From positions 62,001 to 126,000 of the forward strand of contig NZ_FMBW01000001.1 of NCBI RefSeq assembly GCF_900091725.1: DNA of 64,000 bases, given 5' to 3'. The notes below the pieces were generated by a model. It made no database searches. It was not told where the DNA came from and was given only the letters and a program-made list of their open reading frames with translations. The stretch is from Streptomyces sp. DvalAA-43 (GTDB lineage Bacteria; Actinomycetota; Actinomycetes; Streptomycetales; Streptomycetaceae). Positions 1 through 9,325 of the stretch are shown here, piece after piece; the stretch's first letter is position 1; each line of letters begins with the position of its first letter. A program made the position numbers and the translations under genes.

Positions 1-63
1 CAATCGACATGTAGGTGTCCTTTGGTGCGAAAGGTTGTTCTCACGATCGAAAGGGGCAGATCT

Positions 64-483
64 GTGATGATCTCGAATCGGCGCTCCCTGCGCATGGCCG
101 TCGTCGGTGTCCTCGGCGCGGCCTCCCTCGCTCTCACGGGCACCGCGATGGCGGCCACCCCGGCCGCGCACACCGCGTCCCCGGCCGTCGCACAGCAGGC
201 CGTACCCGTCAAGGCAAGCATCACGGCCAAGGCGTCGGTGTCCTCCGTCCGTGCCTGGCAGCTGTTCCGCGTCACGGGCCGGACCACCGGTCTCAAGGCG
301 GGCAGCAAGGTGACCCTCCAGCAGAAGCAGCACGACAAGTGGGTCAGCCTGCCCGCCTCCACGAACACCCTGCGGGACGGCTCGTACTCGCTCGGCGTCG
401 AGCTCGGGCTGAAGGGCAAGAACGACCTGCGCATGGTCAGCGGCACCACGGCCTCGCCGGTCTTCCACGTAACGGTCCTCTGA
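64..483 (+). CDS. Small secreted protein
   Basis: Encodes about 139 residues. The N-terminus has the Arg pair, hydrophobic core and Ala-rich end of a signal peptide, with probable cleavage after an ATPAAHTA-like stretch, so the product is probably exported. The mature part is a single compact beta-type domain of about 90 residues with no Cys, and I recognise no catalytic motif. A purine-rich ribosome site at 49-56 (GAAAGGGG) lies 7-8 bases before GTG 64, which is followed directly by ATG 67. The longer in-frame extension back to 22 has no ribosome site and was left out. A strong hairpin follows the stop. The next gene also encodes a secreted protein. It resembles small Streptomyces calcium-binding or carbohydrate-binding type exoproteins, but no function can be assigned from sequence alone. 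Confidence 0.75.
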   Translation: MMISNRRSLRMAVVGVLGAASLALTGTAMAATPAAHTASPAVAQQAVPVKASITAKASVSSVRAWQLFRVTGRTTGLKAGSKVTLQQKQHDKWVSLPASTNTLRDGSYSLGVELGLKGKNDLRMVSGTTASPVFHVTVL

Positions 484-490
484 GGTACGT

Positions 491-528
491 CGCCGCGGCG
501 GCGCGCCTCCAGGGGCGCCGCCGCGGCG
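491..528. terminator. Hairpin terminator
   Basis: Perfect 14-bp GC stem (491-504 with 515-528) and a 10-base loop, 8 bases after the stop of the secreted-protein gene. There is no T tract, as is usual in Streptomyces. Confidence 0.6.
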
Positions 529-588
529 GTGGGAAGCACCCGCAGAACCATTGAGCAGAACCTTTGAGCGGAACAAGGAGTGTTCAGG

Positions 589-1101
589 ATGCGCATGACC
601 CGAAAGTTCGCCGTCGCCGTAGCCACCACCGCGCTGATCACGGGGGTCGTCGGTGCGGGTGCCGCACAGGCTTCGCCCGCGGCGGCCGGCGGCTCCGCCC
701 CCTCGGCCTGCCGACCCGCCAACCACCTCGCGAAGATCACCGAGGGGCCCGCCAGCAGCGGGCACAGCCACTACCGCGTGACGCTGACGGCTCCGCGCGG
801 GTACGAGTCGTGCAAGCTGGCCGGTTCGCCGATCGACGTGCGGTTCTCGAACCACGGTTCGGACGTCGGGATCACCCCCGGCCGCTACGGCGACCAGACG
901 ACCGTGGTGACCTTCGGTCCGGGACACCCGGTCCACTTCGACATCCAGGTCCCCAACAACGCCCACGGCATCGCCGCGCAGGAGGCGTCGTTCACGCTGC
1001 GGGCCCCGGACGGCGAGATCCCCGGCACGTCCTTCGCCGACGGCAAGCTGACCGTGGCCGCCGGTACCCTCATCGGCCCGGTCGAGCGCGGGGAGTCCTG
1101 A
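589..1101 (+). CDS. Secreted DUF4232-type protein
   Basis: Encodes 170 residues: a positively charged N-terminus (MRMTRKFAVAVATT), a hydrophobic core and an Ala-x-Ala region around residue 27, which is a clear signal peptide. The mature part is a beta-sandwich type domain with two Cys (in SACRP and ESCKL) that may form a disulfide, and it matches the general pattern of DUF4232 exoproteins common in Streptomyces (family from memory). The start is ATG 589 because AAGGAG at 575-580 lies 8 bases upstream. A GTG at 580 would overlap the ribosome site. The gene stands alone between two hairpins. No enzymatic motif is seen, and a cell-envelope or extracellular binding role is only inferred. Confidence 0.75.
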   Translation: MRMTRKFAVAVATTALITGVVGAGAAQASPAAAGGSAPSACRPANHLAKITEGPASSGHSHYRVTLTAPRGYESCKLAGSPIDVRFSNHGSDVGITPGRYGDQTTVVTFGPGHPVHFDIQVPNNAHGIAAQEASFTLRAPDGEIPGTSFADGKLTVAAGTLIGPVERGES

Positions 1102-1132
1102 CGCCCTCCCGCACCCTCGGCACGCCCCTGAA

Positions 1133-1165
1133 GCGGTGCCGGGGCGGCGGGGCTCCTGGCACCGC
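1133..1165. terminator. Hairpin after the DUF4232 gene
   Basis: 8-bp perfect stem (GCGGTGCC at 1133-1140 with GGCACCGC at 1158-1165), 31 bases after the stop. Probably works together with the next hairpin. Confidence 0.4.
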
Positions 1166-1210
1166 CGCCCACGCGGGCCCGGCCGGGGGACCCGCCAGGA
1201 CCGCCTGAAA

Positions 1211-1271
1211 CAGGGCCGGGGCCAGGACCGACGGCGGTGGCTGATCGCTCCGCCGCCCGTCCCCGGCCCTG
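1211..1271. terminator. Bidirectional terminator between convergent genes
   Basis: Perfect 11-bp outer stem CAGGGCCGGGG (1211-1221) with CCCCGGCCCTG (1261-1271), plus an inner GGCGG/CCGCC stem. It sits 9 bases from the end of the flavin monooxygenase gene and also follows the DUF4232 gene. Confidence 0.65.
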
Positions 1272-1280
1272 CTCAGCCGG

Positions 1281-2912
1281 TCAGCGGCCCGCGCCGAACC
1301 AGGTGGTCAGCGCCTTCTCCAGGAGCGTGTGGTCCGGTTCGCCGACCGCCCCGGCGGACCAGGCGACGATGCCGTCCGGGCGTACCAGCAGGGCCGCGAT
1401 GCCACGGTGCGCCTCCTGTGCCGCCGGGCCCGCCGTCACCAGGTCGACCCGGTGCGCCCAGGCGGCGGCCGGCCCCGCATCGGGCGCGAGGAGGATCCCG
1501 CGGCCGGTCGTCATGCGGTCCGACAGCGAGGAGCCGTCGGCGAGACGGAGGTCCGGGACCGGGCGCCCCAGCAGCGGCATCGCTTCCTCCGGGACGCCGG
1601 TCGCGTACGGCATCTCGTGCCGCGTGTCGAGGCCGCCCAGCATGCGCCCGAAGAACGCGTTGGCCTCGTCCACCTCGTCCAGCAGTTCTCCCACGAGGTC
1701 GCGCAGGGCGCCCACGTGCGGGCCCGGCCGCATCAGGGCCACCTGGGCACGGGTGTTGGCCAGGACGCGGGCGCCGACGGGGTGGCGCTCGGTGGTGTAC
1801 GTGTCGAGCAGCCCGTCGGGGGCGCGGTCGGCGATGACGGACGCCAGCTTCCAGCCCAGGTTGACCGCGTCCATCAGTCCGAGGTTGAGGCCCTGCCCGC
1901 CGAACGGCGAATGCACATGTGCCGCGTCTCCCGCCAAGAGCACGCGGCCGCTGCGGTACGCGGTCGCCTGGCGGGCGTGGTCGGTGAAACGCGTGGCCGA
2001 GCTCACGGCCGTGACCACGACGTCCGTACCCGTGACATGGCGCGCGGCCGCCTGGACCTCGTCGAGGGTGACCGGTGCGTCGCGGTCGGCGGGCGGCCCG
2101 TCGAACCGCGCCAGGAAGAGCCGACCGGGTGTCGGCCCGTAGGCCATCATGCCGTTCCCGGTGCGGCGCCAGCCGTGCGGGAGCAGCGCATCGGAGTCGG
2201 CGTACTCGGCGACCACCTGATGTCCCGTCATGGTCGGTTCCGTGCCGGGGAACGCGAAGCCGCTGAGCTTGCGCACGAGGCTGCGCCCGCCGTCGCAGCC
2301 CACCAGCCAGCGTCCCCGCAGTGTCCCCGGTCCTCCGGGCCCGTCGGTCTCGACATCGACGCCCTCGGCGTCCTGGACGACCCCGGTGACGGTGCGGCCG
2401 CGGGCGATCCGGACCTCCGGGGCGCCTTCCAGCGCTTCCCCCAGGAGGGCTTCCAGCGCCTGCTGCCCGATCAGCGTCGTGGCCCGCTCGCTCTCCTCGC
2501 GCTTGGACGCGTCGATGCGCCAGATACCGGCGAAGTGCCCCTTGCCGCCGACGGGCGACTCCTTGTTCATCACCGCGGCGACCTCGGCGGGTGAGGCGCC
2601 GGTCTCCTCCAGGGCCCGCATCCTCGCGTCGAGTTCGGGCGCCTTGGTACGGAAGTTGCCGAGCACCTGGGCCAGAGCCTGCAGCGAGGCCCTCTCCAGG
2701 GCGGGGCCCAGTCCCCTGCGGCGCAGCGCCTCCGAGGCGAGCGGTCCGATCGCCCCGGCCTTGACCGTCGGGTCGATCTCCGTATGGCGCTCCACGACCA
2801 CGCAGGAGACCCCGACGATGCTCAGCTCGTGGGCGAGCATCAGGCCGGTCGGCCCCGCCCCCGCGATCAGTACGTCGGCGTCGAACTCCTTGCAGGTGCG
2901 ATGAGTTGTCAT
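1281..2912 (-). CDS. FAD-dependent aromatic monooxygenase (PheA/TfdB type)
   Basis: 543 residues. It has the three hallmarks of class A flavoprotein hydroxylases: GxGxxG at residues 18-23 (GAGPTG) for the ADP part of FAD, a DG-type motif around Asp207 (GCDGGRS), and the GD motif GDAAHVHSPFGGQG around Asp329. The roughly 130-residue C-terminal part fits the thioredoxin-like domain of the phenol hydroxylase / polyketide hydroxylase family. It would use NAD(P)H and oxygen to hydroxylate an aromatic or polyketide substrate, which cannot be named here. It is transcribed divergently from a TetR regulator. No ribosome site precedes ATG 2912. A promoter with TTGTAG at 2949-2944 and CATACT at 2925-2920 would start RNA at or next to the ATG, so a leaderless message is likely. 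The operator overlaps this promoter. Confidence 0.9.
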   Translation of the reverse strand: MTTHRTCKEFDADVLIAGAGPTGLMLAHELSIVGVSCVVVERHTEIDPTVKAGAIGPLASEALRRRGLGPALERASLQALAQVLGNFRTKAPELDARMRALEETGASPAEVAAVMNKESPVGGKGHFAGIWRIDASKREESERATTLIGQQALEALLGEALEGAPEVRIARGRTVTGVVQDAEGVDVETDGPGGPGTLRGRWLVGCDGGRSLVRKLSGFAFPGTEPTMTGHQVVAEYADSDALLPHGWRRTGNGMMAYGPTPGRLFLARFDGPPADRDAPVTLDEVQAAARHVTGTDVVVTAVSSATRFTDHARQATAYRSGRVLLAGDAAHVHSPFGGQGLNLGLMDAVNLGWKLASVIADRAPDGLLDTYTTERHPVGARVLANTRAQVALMRPGPHVGALRDLVGELLDEVDEANAFFGRMLGGLDTRHEMPYATGVPEEAMPLLGRPVPDLRLADGSSLSDRMTTGRGILLAPDAGPAAAWAHRVDLVTAGPAAQEAHRGIAALLVRPDGIVAWSAGAVGEPDHTLLEKALTTWFGAGR

Positions 2913-2928
2913 GGAAAGGAGTATGCGA

Positions 2929-2955
2929 CAAAACTTTTAGTGACTACAACTTTTG
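2929..2955. promoter_or_regulatory. 27-bp palindromic operator in divergent promoter
   Basis: Near-perfect palindrome centred on base 2942: 11 of the 13 base pairs match. The half-site is CAAAACTTTTAGT. It covers the -35 (TTGTAG, minus strand) of the monooxygenase promoter and lies just before a TAGAAT -10 at 2958-2963 for the TetR gene. It is the natural binding site for the TetR protein encoded at 2988, which would control both genes. Confidence 0.75.
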
Positions 2956-2987
2956 AGTAGAATCCATCTTTCTCCTACTGTGGGCTC

Positions 2988-3635
2988 ATGGCAGACGGAC
3001 AGACCGAAACACCTCCACCAGGACGACGGGAACGCAAGAAGCGGGAACTGCGGAACCACATCTCGGGCGTCGCGACGAGGCTCTTCCTGGAACGCGGCTT
3101 CGAGGGCGTCACGGTGGCCGAGATCGCCGAGACCGCCGATGTGTCGACGATGACGGTCTTCAACCATTTCCCGCGCAAGGAGAATCTCTTCCTGGACCGC
3201 GGCCCGGAGATCACCGAGCTGCTCACCGCGGCGGTCCGCGACCGCGAACAGGACGAGCCGCCGCTGGCCGCCCTGCGCCGTATGAGCCTGCGGCTCATCG
3301 ACGAACGGCATCCGCTGAGCGGCCTGGTCGACGGCATGGGCCGCTTCCTGCAAGTGGTGCTGGACAGCCCGGCGCTGAGCTCCCGCTGGCGCGAGATGAA
3401 CGAGGAGGCGACCACCGCGCTGGCCGAGACCCTGGCCCTGGCCGCGGGCCGCCCCCCGTACGACCCGGAGACCCGCTACACGGCGGCGACGGTCCAGACC
3501 ATCCGCGACACCCTCTTCCGGGAAGCGGCACGGCGCACGTCCGCGGGCGAGACGGCGGAGGCCGTCCACGGCGACCTGCGCGCGCTCGCCGATCGGCTCT
3601 TCGACGCCCTGGAGCGGGGCGTCGGCGCGGGCTGA
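2988..3635 (+). CDS. TetR/AcrR family regulator of the adjacent monooxygenase
   Basis: 215 residues. The N-terminal DNA-binding domain (about residues 18-70) has the TetR signature, ending in TVFNHFPRKENLFLD. The rest is the all-helical ligand-binding and dimer domain, which is not conserved enough to name a ligand. It lies head to head with the flavin monooxygenase gene, 75 bases away across a 27-bp palindrome, which is the classic arrangement for a local repressor that is released by a substrate or toxic compound of the enzyme. The start at ATG 2988 has only a poor ribosome site (GTGGG), and TAGAAT at 2958-2963 is a plausible -10. The target enzyme is inferred from position only. Confidence 0.88.
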   Translation: MADGQTETPPPGRRERKKRELRNHISGVATRLFLERGFEGVTVAEIAETADVSTMTVFNHFPRKENLFLDRGPEITELLTAAVRDREQDEPPLAALRRMSLRLIDERHPLSGLVDGMGRFLQVVLDSPALSSRWREMNEEATTALAETLALAAGRPPYDPETRYTAATVQTIRDTLFREAARRTSAGETAEAVHGDLRALADRLFDALERGVGAG

Positions 3636-3817
3636 GGGTGCGACGGCGGGCCCGCCCTGCGGGGTTTCCGGTGCCGTGGCGGATCGACGTGATGCCCGGG
3701 GTTCCGGACCGTCCGCCGCCCCACCGGGCCCGGTGACCCGTGTCGTCCGCCGAGCACGCGTCCGCGGCGGGCGGGTGCGCCTGCGGCTCACGTATGCCCG
3801 GCTCATAGTCTTGTGGG

Positions 3818-4684
3818 ATGAATTCCGCGATACCGCCACGTGGGCGCCCAAAAGGGAAGCGCCTGGCACCTTCCCCCGCCCGGTCCCCGCGAAGGCGGGC
3901 GGGCGGGGCCGCCGCCGTCCGCCGTCGGGCACGATGGTGCCGGGTGTGGGGGGCCGGAGCGCTGCTCGGCACCCTGGTCCTGCTGGTCGCGGCGGGCGGC
4001 TTCGCGGCGTCGGTACCCGAGAGCGTCGGTACGGTCCAGAACTTCCGCTCGGCCGAGCCGTGCACGGAGCGGACGGCGCGGACCGACTGCCTCCGGTCGG
4101 AGACCGCCACGGTCCGCGGCACGGAGCGGACCGGCGGCAGGAACCCGACGTACGAGGTGCGGCTCGACGGCCCTCCCGACGTCCCGCGCGAGATGGAAAT
4201 GGGGTCGGACGAGCCGCTGTTCGAGCGGCTGAGGCCGGGGGACGAGGTCACCGTCACCCTGTGGCGCGACTACGCCACCGCCCTCGACCGCGACGGCCTG
4301 CGGCAGCACTCCACCGACAGCCCCGAGAGCGATCCCGAATGGCAGACGGGGCTGGCCGCGGTCTGCCTGGTGTCCGGCAGCTACCTCCTCTACCTGGGAG
4401 TCGTACTGCTCGCCCGCGCCCGGGAGGTGGCCACGTACGGATCGCCCCGCGGCATCTGGTTCTTCGGCATGTGCGCGCTGTGGGCGGCCCTCGCAGCGAT
4501 TCCGGCGGGTGTGGCGGGCGCCTTCGCCTCGTCGGGCCGGGGTCATGAGGGCCGGGGGTGGCTCGTCCTGATGGTGGTCTGGATCGTGCTGCTGCCCGCC
4601 GTGTACGCCGGGGTGCGGTGGCGCGAGGGCCGAGGACGGCATGCCGCGCGGGCGGAGCGTCTGTACGGTCCACGGGCGATCTGA
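3818..4684 (+). CDS. Membrane protein, unknown function
   Basis: 288 residues. A basic, Arg/Pro-rich cytoplasmic N-terminus (about 40 residues) precedes a first membrane helix around residues 46-66. An extracytoplasmic stretch of about 120 residues with one Cys pair (EPC, TDC) follows, then three more hydrophobic segments in the last 110 residues (around GSYLLYLGVVLLA, WFFGMCALWAALA and LVLMVVWIVLLPAVYAGV). The topology resembles Streptomyces DUF3592-like envelope proteins, but I do not recognise the family with certainty. There is no good ribosome site before ATG 3818. A CATAGT at 3804-3809 could be a -10 for a near-leaderless message. The 3' end of the gene is part of a tandem duplication that continues past the stop. 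Confidence 0.7.
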   Translation: MNSAIPPRGRPKGKRLAPSPARSPRRRAGGAAAVRRRARWCRVWGAGALLGTLVLLVAAGGFAASVPESVGTVQNFRSAEPCTERTARTDCLRSETATVRGTERTGGRNPTYEVRLDGPPDVPREMEMGSDEPLFERLRPGDEVTVTLWRDYATALDRDGLRQHSTDSPESDPEWQTGLAAVCLVSGSYLLYLGVVLLARAREVATYGSPRGIWFFGMCALWAALAAIPAGVAGAFASSGRGHEGRGWLVLMVVWIVLLPAVYAGVRWREGRGRHAARAERLYGPRAI

Positions 4685-4718
4685 GACGGAGCGTCCGTAC
4701 GGCCCACGGGCGATCTGA
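4653..4718 (+). repeat. Tandem duplication spanning a stop codon
   Basis: Two 32-bp copies, 4653-4684 and 4687-4718, differ at 2 positions and are offset by 34 bp. The first copy encodes the last codons and stop of the membrane protein gene. The second is noncoding. Confidence 0.8.
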
Positions 4719-4852
4719 CAGGGAACCCGGTGTTCCGTTCCGCACCTCCTGCGGTGACACCAAGTGGGCGTCGCACGGGGGCGGCTGACGGACGGACGGC
4801 CGTCCCGGCGGCCGGACGGGCACCGTCAGAGGCGTGTGCCACCATCCGAGGC

Positions 4853-5727
4853 ATGATCGTCTCGCTGGAATCACTGGTGCCCGCCTCAGGTCCGCACGGA
4901 TCGCGCACCTACGCGGACTGGGTCGCCGTCCACGACCCGGACGCGGCCGGGACCGCGCGCGAGCTGATCGAGGACATGCGTACCGAGCTCGGCCGTTCCC
5001 GGTCCAAGCCCGCCGGTTCCTCGACACGATGGCGGTGCGGGCCCGACAGCTTCCGCCGGCGCACCTCCCGTGGTTCTGGGACACCGTGGGCCACCGGTCG
5101 ATCGGCTGCGGGAGCCGGCCCGGCGGCCGGGCCTACGCGGCGGCATGGGCCGCCGAGGCCGAGCACGGACTACCGGTGGACCCCGGGTACCGCCGGGCCA
5201 ACGCACTGCCGTTCGCGACGGGCGGGGCCATGCCCGCCAAGGAGTTCGGGGCTCATCAGCGGTTCCTCGCCGAGACGCTGGAGCCGTCCGCCGCGCACGC
5301 CGCCCTCGAAACGTTCCTGACCGCGTGGGCGGGCTCGTCGGCGGACCTGCCGGCCGATCTGGTGCGCCGGGTGCGGGCCTCCGCCAAGTCGGCCGGGCAC
5401 GGGGCCGAGGAGGTCGCGCACGAGGGGTATGCGGGCATTCCGGGTGAGCCCGGCGTGGGCAGCGACGGCGGCGAAGGCGGGCGGCGGCGGGGAAACCGCC
5501 GCCGTCGCCGCGTTCCCGGAGCAAGGCCGAACGGCTCGGACACCACGTCCGCCCCATCTGGCACCACCACCGTGGCGCCATGGCGCCACCGTGACGACAC
5601 CATGGCACCACTGCGAGCCAGACCCCCACCCGAACGGCACCAAGCCACTCCACAACGCCAAAGAAACCCCAGGTCAGAGACGCATGCGCCACGATGGAGC
5701 CAAGATGGCTCGCCATGGCGCCATTAA
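4853..5727 (+). pseudogene. Frameshifted gene, unknown function
   Basis: The reading frame that begins at ATG 4853 (MIVSLESLVPASG...) looks coding up to about base 5000 (ELIEDMRTELGRSR) and then turns into a Ser/Arg/Gly shadow. Protein-like sequence resumes in another frame from about 5003 (QARRFLDTMAVRARQ, then LPWFWDTVGHRSIG and AALETFLTAW) and continues to about 5440. A single-base insertion or deletion near 5000 therefore breaks an otherwise intact gene of roughly 200 codons. It is either a true pseudogene or a sequencing error. The second frame has no stop until 5727, but after about 5450 it runs through Arg-rich and then operator sequence, so the true 3' end is uncertain. I recognise no family and no motif. 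Confidence 0.6.
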
Positions 5728-5744
5728 TGTGCCATCATGGCGTC
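5572..5744. promoter_or_regulatory. Operator array upstream of ribbon-helix-helix gene
   Basis: Contains an 18-bp perfect palindrome at 5572-5589 (TGGCGCCATGGCGCCA core) and ATGGCACCA at 5602-5610. A dense cluster at 5686-5747 has the perfect palindrome ATGGCGCCAT at 5715-5724 and further ATGGC/GCCAT half-sites. A TAATGT at 5725-5730 is a plausible -10 placed 14 bases before ATG 5745, where no ribosome site is present. The layout suggests cooperative binding by the RHH protein encoded downstream and a leaderless message. Confidence 0.6.
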
Positions 5745-6278
5745 ATGGACCTCACGCCCTACGTCGACAACCTCCGACACGAACTCGCCGTCGCAGCGGA
5801 CGCCGGCGGTGACGAAGCCCGCGCCCTGGCCGAGCGGCTCACCGCCCCCTTGGAATCCGCCACCCGGCTCACCCTGCTCAACGCTCTGTCCGCCGCCATG
5901 GGCGAGGTCACCCGGGAGCTGGCGCCCGGTTCGGTCGATGTGCGGCTGCGCGGGCTCGACCCCGAGTTCGTGGTGACGCCGGCGCCCGCACCCGAGCCGT
6001 TCCAGGAGACGCAGGCCCCGGTCGCGGCTCCCGCCACCGCGGCCGCGCCGCCACCGCCGCTCGCGGACTCCGACGACGGCGCGATGGCACGAATCAACTT
6101 CCGCCTCCCCGCGCACCTCAAGGGCCGCGCCGAGAACGCCGCGGCGGCGGAGGGCCTGTCGGTCAACGCCTGGCTGGTGCGGGCCGTGTCCAACGCCCTT
6201 GACGGCGGGGAGCGCGTGAACCCGCCGGGCCGCGGCAAGGACTCGGGCGGCCGGGGCTTCACCGGCTGGGTCCGCTAG
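5745..6278 (+). CDS. Ribbon-helix-helix (HicB/Arc-type) regulator
   Basis: 177 residues. Residues 1-75 are helical (MDLTPYVDNLRHELAVAAD), residues 80-115 are a Pro/Ala linker, and the C-terminal part carries a ribbon-helix-helix motif (MARINFRLPAHLKGRAENAA, then SVNAWLVRAV), as in Arc/MetJ repressors and HicB-type antitoxins. The tail is Gly/Arg-rich. The start was set at ATG 5745, because upstream in-frame codons lie inside the operator array. No toxin gene is adjacent. The next genes are a DUF4097 protein and an ABC exporter, so the protein more likely acts as a transcription factor for itself and perhaps for this operon. The repeated ATGGCGCCAT sites just upstream fit the symmetric, arrayed operators typical of RHH proteins. 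Confidence 0.75.
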   Translation: MDLTPYVDNLRHELAVAADAGGDEARALAERLTAPLESATRLTLLNALSAAMGEVTRELAPGSVDVRLRGLDPEFVVTPAPAPEPFQETQAPVAAPATAAAPPPPLADSDDGAMARINFRLPAHLKGRAENAAAAEGLSVNAWLVRAVSNALDGGERVNPPGRGKDSGGRGFTGWVR

Positions 6279-6406
6279 CACGTAGCCGTAGCAGGTCCTG
6301 CCCGGACCACACCTCTTTCACCGGCGGATCCCCGATCCGGCCGACGTCATTCATCACCCGCCTCACCAGCGGGATCACCCACCCGAGCCAAGAGAACGGG
6401 ACAGCC

Positions 6407-7297
6407 ATGCCTTCTTTCGACACCCCCGAACCGATCTCCGCCACCTTCGAGCTGGAGGTCGGCACCGCCCGCATCACCGCGGGCAAGCGCACCGACACGG
6501 TCGTGGAGGTGCTGCCGCGCAACGGTTCCGACGACAACGACGTACGTGCCGTACAGCAGACCCAGGTCACCTGCTCGGGCGGCCGGCTCACGGTCAGGAC
6601 CCCCAAGAAGCGGTCCCTGTTCGGCAAGCCGGGCGCCATCGAGGTGAGCGTCGAACTGCCCGCGGGATCGGATGTCCGGGGCACCTCGGCCATGGGCAAC
6701 TTCCTCTGCGAAGGACCCCTCGGGGAGGTCACGCTCAAGACCTCGCTCGGCGACCTCCAGGTGGACGAGGCGGCGGGCGCCGACCTCAGGACCGACCACG
6801 GCGACATCCGCCTGACCCGCTCGACCGGGGACGTCGAGGCCGTCGGCGCGGGCCGGATCGACATCGGCACGGTCTCCGGTGCGGCGACCGTCAAGAACGG
6901 CAACGGCGCGACCGAGATCGGCGAGGTCACCGGAGACCTGAAGACCAACGCGGCCAACGGCGACCTCTCCGTGGGCATCGCACACGGCAGCGTCACCGCC
7001 AAGTCCGCCAACGGCCGGATCGAGATCGGCGTCGCCCACGCCGGGGTCGACGCGATGTCCTCCAACGGCCGCATCCACGTCGGCGACGTGACCCGTGGCC
7101 GCATCACCCTGCGCACCTCCGTCGGCGACCTCGAAGTGGGCATCCACCAGGGCACCGCGGCCTGGCTCGACCTGAACGCCAAGTACGGCACGGTACGCAG
7201 TTCGCTCGACTCCTCCGCCGGCCCCGCGGACTCCGACGAGACCGCCGAGGTGCACGCCCGGACCTCGGTCGGCGACATCGTCATCCGCCGTGCCTGA
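6407..7297 (+). CDS. DUF4097 beta-strand repeat protein
   Basis: 296 residues, no signal peptide and no membrane segment. The protein is a long series of short beta repeats with recurring G-D/N-[IL]-x-[IV] units (TSLGDLQVDEA, TDHGDIRLTRS, ANGRIEIGVA, SNGRIHVGDV, TSVGDLEVGIH), the pattern of DUF4097 / adhesin-like beta-solenoid proteins. Such proteins often neighbour membrane-stress regulators or ABC exporters. Here the gene is followed 58 bases later by a DrrA-type ATPase and a DrrB-type permease, which suggests one transcription unit headed by the RHH gene. Its role is unknown and may be a cytoplasmic scaffold or sensor. The ribosome site before ATG 6407 (GGGACAGCC) is only moderate. Confidence 0.8.
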   Translation: MPSFDTPEPISATFELEVGTARITAGKRTDTVVEVLPRNGSDDNDVRAVQQTQVTCSGGRLTVRTPKKRSLFGKPGAIEVSVELPAGSDVRGTSAMGNFLCEGPLGEVTLKTSLGDLQVDEAAGADLRTDHGDIRLTRSTGDVEAVGAGRIDIGTVSGAATVKNGNGATEIGEVTGDLKTNAANGDLSVGIAHGSVTAKSANGRIEIGVAHAGVDAMSSNGRIHVGDVTRGRITLRTSVGDLEVGIHQGTAAWLDLNAKYGTVRSSLDSSAGPADSDETAEVHARTSVGDIVIRRA

Positions 7298-7355
7298 CCC
7301 CGCGTACACCCGAATCCCCAACCCCGGAACTCCCCAGCCCCGAAAGGAAAACGGC

Positions 7356-8386
<1,031 letters not shown>

Positions 8387-8387
<1 letters not shown>

Positions 8388-9178
8388 TGGCCACCATGTC
8401 CTTTGCCGCCAGGGACTCCAGGACGATGCTGCGGCGCAACCTCAAGAAGGCCCTGCGCTACCCGTCCCTGACGCTCACCGTCGTCATCATGCCCCTCATG
8501 ATGCTGCTGCTGTTCAACTACGCCTTCGGCACCGCCCTGGGCACCGGCATCAGCCAACTGCCCACCGGCAGCGGCGAATACATCGACTACCTGGCACCCG
8601 GCATCATCCTGATGGCCGCCACCTCCGGCGCCCTGACCACCGCGATCAGCGTGTGCGTCGACAAGACCGAGGGCATCGTCAACCGCTTCCGTACGATGCC
8701 GATCTCCCAGGCCTCGTTCCTCACCGGCCATGTCGTGGGCAGCGTCATCCAGACCATGACCAGCATCGCGCTCGTCATCGGCGTCGCCCTCCTGATGGGT
8801 TTCCGCCCCAACGCGACGCCCGTCGAGTGGCTCGCCGCCGTGGGCCTGCTCGCCCTGCTCACCTTCGCGCTCACCTGGGTCTGCGCGGGCATCGGTCTGG
8901 TCGCCAAGACCGTGGAGAGCGCCAGCAACATCCCGATGCCGCTGACGTTCCTGCCGTTCCTCGGCAGCGCCATCGTGCCGACGGACTCCATGCCCACCGG
9001 CCTGCGCTGGTTCGCCGAGTACCAGCCCTTCACCCCGATCATCGAGACCCTGCGCGGTCTGTGGCTCGGCACCGAGATCGGCTCCAGCGCGGTCATCGCC
9101 CTCGCCTGGTGCGTGGGGCTCGCCCTGGTCGGCTACGTATGGGCACGCCGCACCTTCAAGGCCGGCGCCAAGGGGTAG
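8387..9178 (+). CDS. ABC exporter permease, DrrB type
   Basis: 263 residues with six predicted membrane helices, arranged as in ABC-2 / DrrB permeases. A cytoplasmic N-terminus (MATMSFAARDSRTMLRRN) is followed by a first helix around LTVVIMPLMMLLLF. The ABC-2 signature region lies near IPMPLTFLPFLGSAIVPTDSM, and an FAEYQPFTPIIETLRGL stretch leads to the last helix. The start ATG 8387 overlaps the ATPase stop by one base and has AAGGAG at 8373-8378. The partner ATPase is encoded directly upstream, and the two would form a homodimer-plus-homodimer exporter. The 3' end is continued by degenerate tandem copies of its last codons beyond the stop. Confidence 0.9.
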
Positions 9179-9251
9179 CTCCCGCTCCTCAAGGCCAGGC
9201 ACCAAGTGGTATCCGCACCTCCAGGGCCGGGCGCCAAGTAGTAACTCCCGG
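9155..9251 (+). repeat. Degenerate tandem repeat of gene 3' end
   Basis: Three imperfect copies of about 32 bp (beginning near 9155, 9188 and 9220) share CAAGGCC..GGCGCCAAG..GTA. The first is the coding end and stop of the permease gene, and the others are noncoding. The same kind of event as at 4653-4718. Confidence 0.65.
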
Positions 9252-9325
9252 CCCTGCCGCGCCACTTCACCGATTCTTACCCGCTGCACCCCGCCCCACT
9301 GTCACCACGGTCACGGAAGGCCCCC

